From contig JABFVX010000153.1 in assembly GCA_013362555.1 (NCBI GenBank), forward strand, positions 1-15,675: DNA of 15,675 nucleotides, written 5' to 3'. How positions within the stretch are numbered: the first letter of the stretch is position 1; every line of letters begins with the position of its first letter. Under the pieces are notes generated by a model. It did not search any database. It saw only the letters and a list, made by a program, of their open reading frames with translations, and was not told the origin of the DNA. The DNA comes from Mycobacteriaceae bacterium. GTDB lineage: Bacteria > Actinomycetota > Actinomycetes > Mycobacteriales > Mycobacteriaceae. A program made the translations under genes and the position numbers. Below, piece after piece: positions 13,765-15,675 of this stretch.

Positions 13765-14153
13765 CGGCGGCGGACATCAGGGCGGCACTGTCGATCGATC
13801 AGCTCGCGCTGCGCACCGGCGTGCCCGTGGAAGCACTGCGTCGACACGAGGACCGCGGACTCATCCACGCCCGCGGTCGCAGCCCCGCCGGTCGGCGGCT
13901 CTTCGACGAGGACACCGTGTGGCGGGTCGAGATCATCCGGTCACTGCTTGCGATGGGCCTGTCCGAGGCCGAGATCCGCAGACTCGGGCTGGCAAACGCA
14001 TCCTGCGGCAAGATGATCGGGCCCGAACTGGCCACCTTGCTGCGCTGTGTCCAGGACCACACCCGGACTCGAATGCGCCGGCTGGCGCATTCGAGTCAGG
14101 AGATCAGCTATCCGCACGGACGTCGCCGCGTCCGCCTCGCCGCGGTGAGCTGA
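13761..14153 (+). CDS. MerR-family-like transcriptional regulator (short)
   Basis: A 130-aa protein. The N-terminal winged helix (about residues 8-75) reads SIDQLALRTGVPVEALRRHE, then RGLIHARGRSPAGRRLFDED and IRSLLAMGLSEAEIRRL, in the order of MerR DNA-binding domains, with the usual Y-Y-E/D tract changed to RRHEDRGLI. A short helix (about 88-112) could form the dimer coil. Only two cysteines (in ASCGK and LLRCV) are present. The last 20 residues are basic and unlike a known effector domain, so the ligand is unknown. The ATG has AAGGAA 7-8 nt upstream. A perfect 14-bp hairpin lies in its 3' coding part. No enzyme or efflux gene is adjacent to hint at a target. Confidence 0.82.
   Translation: MTAADIRAALSIDQLALRTGVPVEALRRHEDRGLIHARGRSPAGRRLFDEDTVWRVEIIRSLLAMGLSEAEIRRLGLANASCGKMIGPELATLLRCVQDHTRTRMRRLAHSSQEISYPHGRRRVRLAAVS
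14066..14097. repeat. Perfect 14-bp inverted repeat with 4-nt loop inside the MerR gene
   Basis: GACTCGAATGCGCC and GGCGCATTCGAGTC pair perfectly around GGCT. It encodes part of RTRMRRLAHSS near the C-terminus. It is unrelated in sequence to the five intergenic palindromes. It may act as a hairpin in the mRNA or as a protein site. Confidence 0.75.
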
Positions 14154-14200
14154 TTCGGGTGAAACACTCGACAGGGACACTCCGATGCACTCGGTGACAG

Positions 14201-14220
14201 GCCCCGGTGTGCGCCGGGGC
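14201..14220. terminator. GC-rich hairpin after the MerR gene, possible terminator
   Basis: GCCCCGG and CCGGGGC form a 7-bp stem around TGTGCG, 47 nt after the MerR stop. No T-run follows. It also lies in the 5' leader of the next small gene, so it may act on that instead. Confidence 0.4.
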
Positions 14221-14251
14221 AGCATCACACGAGCAGCAGGGGGCTCCATCG

Positions 14252-14458
14252 ATGCAGGGATCGTCACAGCGGCGGGTGCGGGTCATGTATCCCGACCACC
14301 CGCCATGCGAATATCAGGCCGAGCGCTCGGCTGCGGAGGAATTCGCGATGTCGGCGCTGCTGCGCGGCGCCATCGTCATCGTCGACGGCCGCGTAGCCCC
14401 GGATCTGCCGCCGCTGCCCGCGGCTGACGAGGAAGACCCACACGGGCTGGCCGGGTAG
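14252..14458 (+). CDS. Small hypothetical protein
   Basis: A 68-aa frame that I do not recognise. It starts MQGSSQRRVRVMYPDHPPC, has a hydrophobic stretch LLRGAIVIVDGR in the middle, and ends in an acidic, proline-rich tail (DLPPLPAADEEDP). A GGGGG tract lies about 8 nt before the ATG; a second ATG 11 codons later (MYPDHPP) also has a plausible GGGT site. Same strand as the MerR gene and about 100 nt after it, converging on the next small gene with a 19-nt gap. Composition is in line with a real actinobacterial protein, but it could be spurious. Confidence 0.45.
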   Translation: MQGSSQRRVRVMYPDHPPCEYQAERSAAEEFAMSALLRGAIVIVDGRVAPDLPPLPAADEEDPHGLAG

Positions 14459-14477
14459 CGGCGCGGTTGCGGCGCGC

Positions 14478-14756
14478 TCAGTCCTTCATGAAGTGCGACG
14501 CGATACGCCAGAAAATCTCCTGCTCGATGGAACTGAAGCCCCAGCACTCGGCGACCGCGTGGGAGACAGTGACGATCGCGCCGATATCGAAGTCGTGGCG
14601 AGACGCTGCGCCGGTGGCCTCGATCGCGTCGATCACGTAGGCCGTCGCGGTATCCCGGTCGAAGGCGACCTGGTCCGGAATCGTGGCCTGGCCACCCCGA
14701 CTCTGCCGTGTTGCTGTACTTCCGTATGTACCAGCGGAAAATGGACTTTCGAGCAT
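14478..14756 (-). CDS. Small hypothetical protein, 92 aa
   Basis: Not recognised. GGGAGGA lies 5 nt before the ATG, one of the strongest ribosome sites in the window, which argues that it is real. The N-terminal 35 residues are polar and look disordered (SAGTYGSTATRQSRGG). The rest looks like a compact helical domain with VIDAIEATGAASRHDFDIGA and WGFSSIEQEIFWRIASHFM. One Cys (AECW). No signal peptide or membrane helix. It is the first gene downstream of the AT-rich intergenic region, and its promoter should lie there. No function proposed. Confidence 0.65.
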   Translation of the reverse strand: MLESPFSAGTYGSTATRQSRGGQATIPDQVAFDRDTATAYVIDAIEATGAASRHDFDIGAIVTVSHAVAECWGFSSIEQEIFWRIASHFMKD

Positions 14757-14796
14757 AGAGTCCTCCCATCAAGGCTCCGATACGGAGGACGATACT

Positions 14797-14810
14797 CGCG
14801 AAAATTCGCG
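14797..14810. promoter_or_regulatory. Palindrome CGCGAA-AA-TTCGCG upstream of the 92-aa gene
   Basis: Six-base arms are separated by two bases, and a third CGCGAA occurs 6 nt further right. It lies about 40 nt before the ATG of the minus-strand 92-aa gene, where an operator or promoter element would be expected. Confidence 0.35.
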
Positions 14811-14876
14811 AAGCCCGCGAATGCAATTAAAAATGAACAGATTCCGAGTATTGCGCGCAGGTCCGGACATGAAAGA

Positions 14877-14906
14877 CCCATCGAGCCTGTCGGTACGCTC
14901 GATGGG
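14877..14906. terminator. Rho-independent-like terminator, probably for the glycosyltransferase gene
   Basis: CCCATCGAGC and GCTCGATGGG form a perfect 10-bp stem with a 10-nt loop. On the minus strand it is followed by TCTTTC, and on the plus strand by CCTTTGTCTT, so it could work both ways. It lies about 130 nt past the stop of the glycosyltransferase gene. Confidence 0.7.
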
Positions 14907-14909
14907 CCT

Positions 14910-14935
14910 TTGTCTTAAGACAATGACTACATTGT
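14910..14935. promoter_or_regulatory. Two overlapping palindromes of unknown role
   Basis: TTGTCTTAAGACAA is a perfect 14-bp palindrome. Its last four bases begin a second dyad, ACAATG-ACTA-CATTGT, with 6-bp arms. They could be a protein binding site or help the adjacent terminator fold. Confidence 0.4.
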
Positions 14936-15035
14936 AAAGAACTACCCCGCGGTATGCACAGCCCGCGTCGCGAGCGTGAATTCGAATCGATCGAACGCTC
15001 GGGCACGGTCGGATAACAAATCGCCGGATATTTTA

Positions 15036-15675
15036 CTACACAACATGTTCGGCTATTGCGGTGGAGCGCCACAGGCGGATTCCGGACCAGACGGCCGACC
15101 AAATCACGATCCCATTGCGGGCCGCCAGCACCAACGTTCCCGGCCAACTCGAGATCCGGTCGTAAAGGAACGGGTACTCGAGCTGCGTCAGCGCCGCCGC
15201 CGCCAATACCAGCGCTATCACCGGCCACTGCGATGTGCCCGGCAGCACCGCGCACACTGCCGCGACCGCGACCGCCCACACGACGTACTGCGGGCTCAAC
15301 ACCCTGCTCGTAGCCATGGCCAACAGCACGGCGAACAAGGTCGCGTCCGCGGCCGCCGCCGGGCTCACCGACTGTCCGGCGCCGAGGCGCCTGCGCGTCC
15401 GCAGCCACATCACGCCGACCAGCACTGCGGCGAGCACCGTGGCGAGCAGGCAGGCAGCGGTAGCCGCGCCGACTCCGGGGCCGAGCAGTTCTTCGGCGCC
15501 GTAGCGGTGGACGACGGCCAGGTTCGCGCCCGCGGCCCGCGCCACCATGAGCGGGGTCGCGGCGACGGACTCGATCTGGATGCCGCGGGCGGACTGGAAC
15601 CGCAGAAACGACCAGGCTCCCGGCCACGCCGCCGCCAAGGCCGCCCCGGCCGCGGCGAGCGTGACCGCGAAGCCC
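15036..15675 (-). CDS. GT87 / DUF2029-like polyprenol-dependent membrane glycosyltransferase (C-terminal part)
   Basis: The frame is open to the right edge, so the N-terminal part lies outside; about 213 codons are visible. The stretch FLRFQSARGIQIESVAATPL matches the conserved segment of DUF2029/GT87 transferases, which in mycolic-acid bacteria use polyprenyl-phosphate mannose or arabinose for cell-envelope glycans. At least five hydrophobic segments follow, with SPQYVVWA in one of them, also typical of this family. It probably acts at the outer face of the plasma membrane. A terminator-like hairpin lies about 130 nt past its stop. The exact acceptor cannot be told. Confidence 0.75.
   Translation of the reverse strand, partial: GFAVTLAAAGAALAAAWPGAWSFLRFQSARGIQIESVAATPLMVARAAGANLAVVHRYGAEELLGPGVGAATAACLLATVLAAVLVGVMWLRTRRRLGAGQSVSPAAAADATLFAVLLAMATSRVLSPQYVVWAVAVAAVCAVLPGTSQWPVIALVLAAAALTQLEYPFLYDRISSWPGTLVLAARNGIVIWSAVWSGIRLWRSTAIAEHVV

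Larger units (their letters stand above)
14757..15035. other. AT-richer intergenic region with several palindromes
   Basis: About 280 bp without a gene, noticeably richer in A and T than the rest of the window (for example GCAATTAAAAATGAACAG). It separates the C-terminus of the glycosyltransferase gene from the start of the 92-aa gene, both on the minus strand, so it should hold the terminator of one and the promoter of the other. Dyads are listed separately. Confidence 0.6.

Overview
The window is high-GC DNA with dense genes, short gaps, leaderless-looking starts and large numbers of regulators, P450 and acyl-CoA enzymes. This points to a mycolic-acid actinomycete (order Mycobacteriales); Nocardia is my best guess, from overall gene content only. 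No rRNA, tRNA, CRISPR array, transposase or phage gene is visible.

Left part (1-5452): a geranylgeranyl-diphosphate-type polyprenyl synthase (+) converges on an IclR regulator (-). IclR is divergent from a two-gene unit (+) of a flavin monooxygenase and a seven-helix Lgt-like membrane protein. That unit converges, with an 11-bp overlap, on an Old Yellow Enzyme-type flavin oxidoreductase (-).

Centre (5552-12047): an AraC-type regulator (-) is divergent from an acyl-CoA synthetase, cytochrome P450, short-chain dehydrogenase and aldehyde dehydrogenase (+). The last three are translationally coupled. Together the four enzymes could hydroxylate a hydrophobic substrate, oxidise alcohol to aldehyde to acid, and make the CoA thioester. 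The substrate is unknown.

Right part (12011-15675): a truncated DoxX-like remnant, a TetR regulator divergent from a DUF1772-type membrane protein over an array of short dyads, a MerR-type regulator preceded by an overlapping 15-codon leader frame, two small unknown genes, an AT-richer intergenic stretch with nested palindromes and a terminator, and the C-terminal part of a GT87-like membrane glycosyltransferase running off the right edge.

The most distinctive feature is a family of about 51-55 bp palindromes (arms with CCAGAATGACCC, fixed 5-nt loop). Four are complete and one is cut by the left edge; all lie within the first 12.4 kb. They sit at the stop codons of flanking genes, show compensatory changes between arms, and at their ends carry a GGAGG that can act as a ribosome binding site. 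They divide the metabolic region into blocks: prenyl synthase | IclR-monooxygenase-Lgt-OYE | AraC-CoA ligase | P450-SDR-ALDH. I do not recognise the family.
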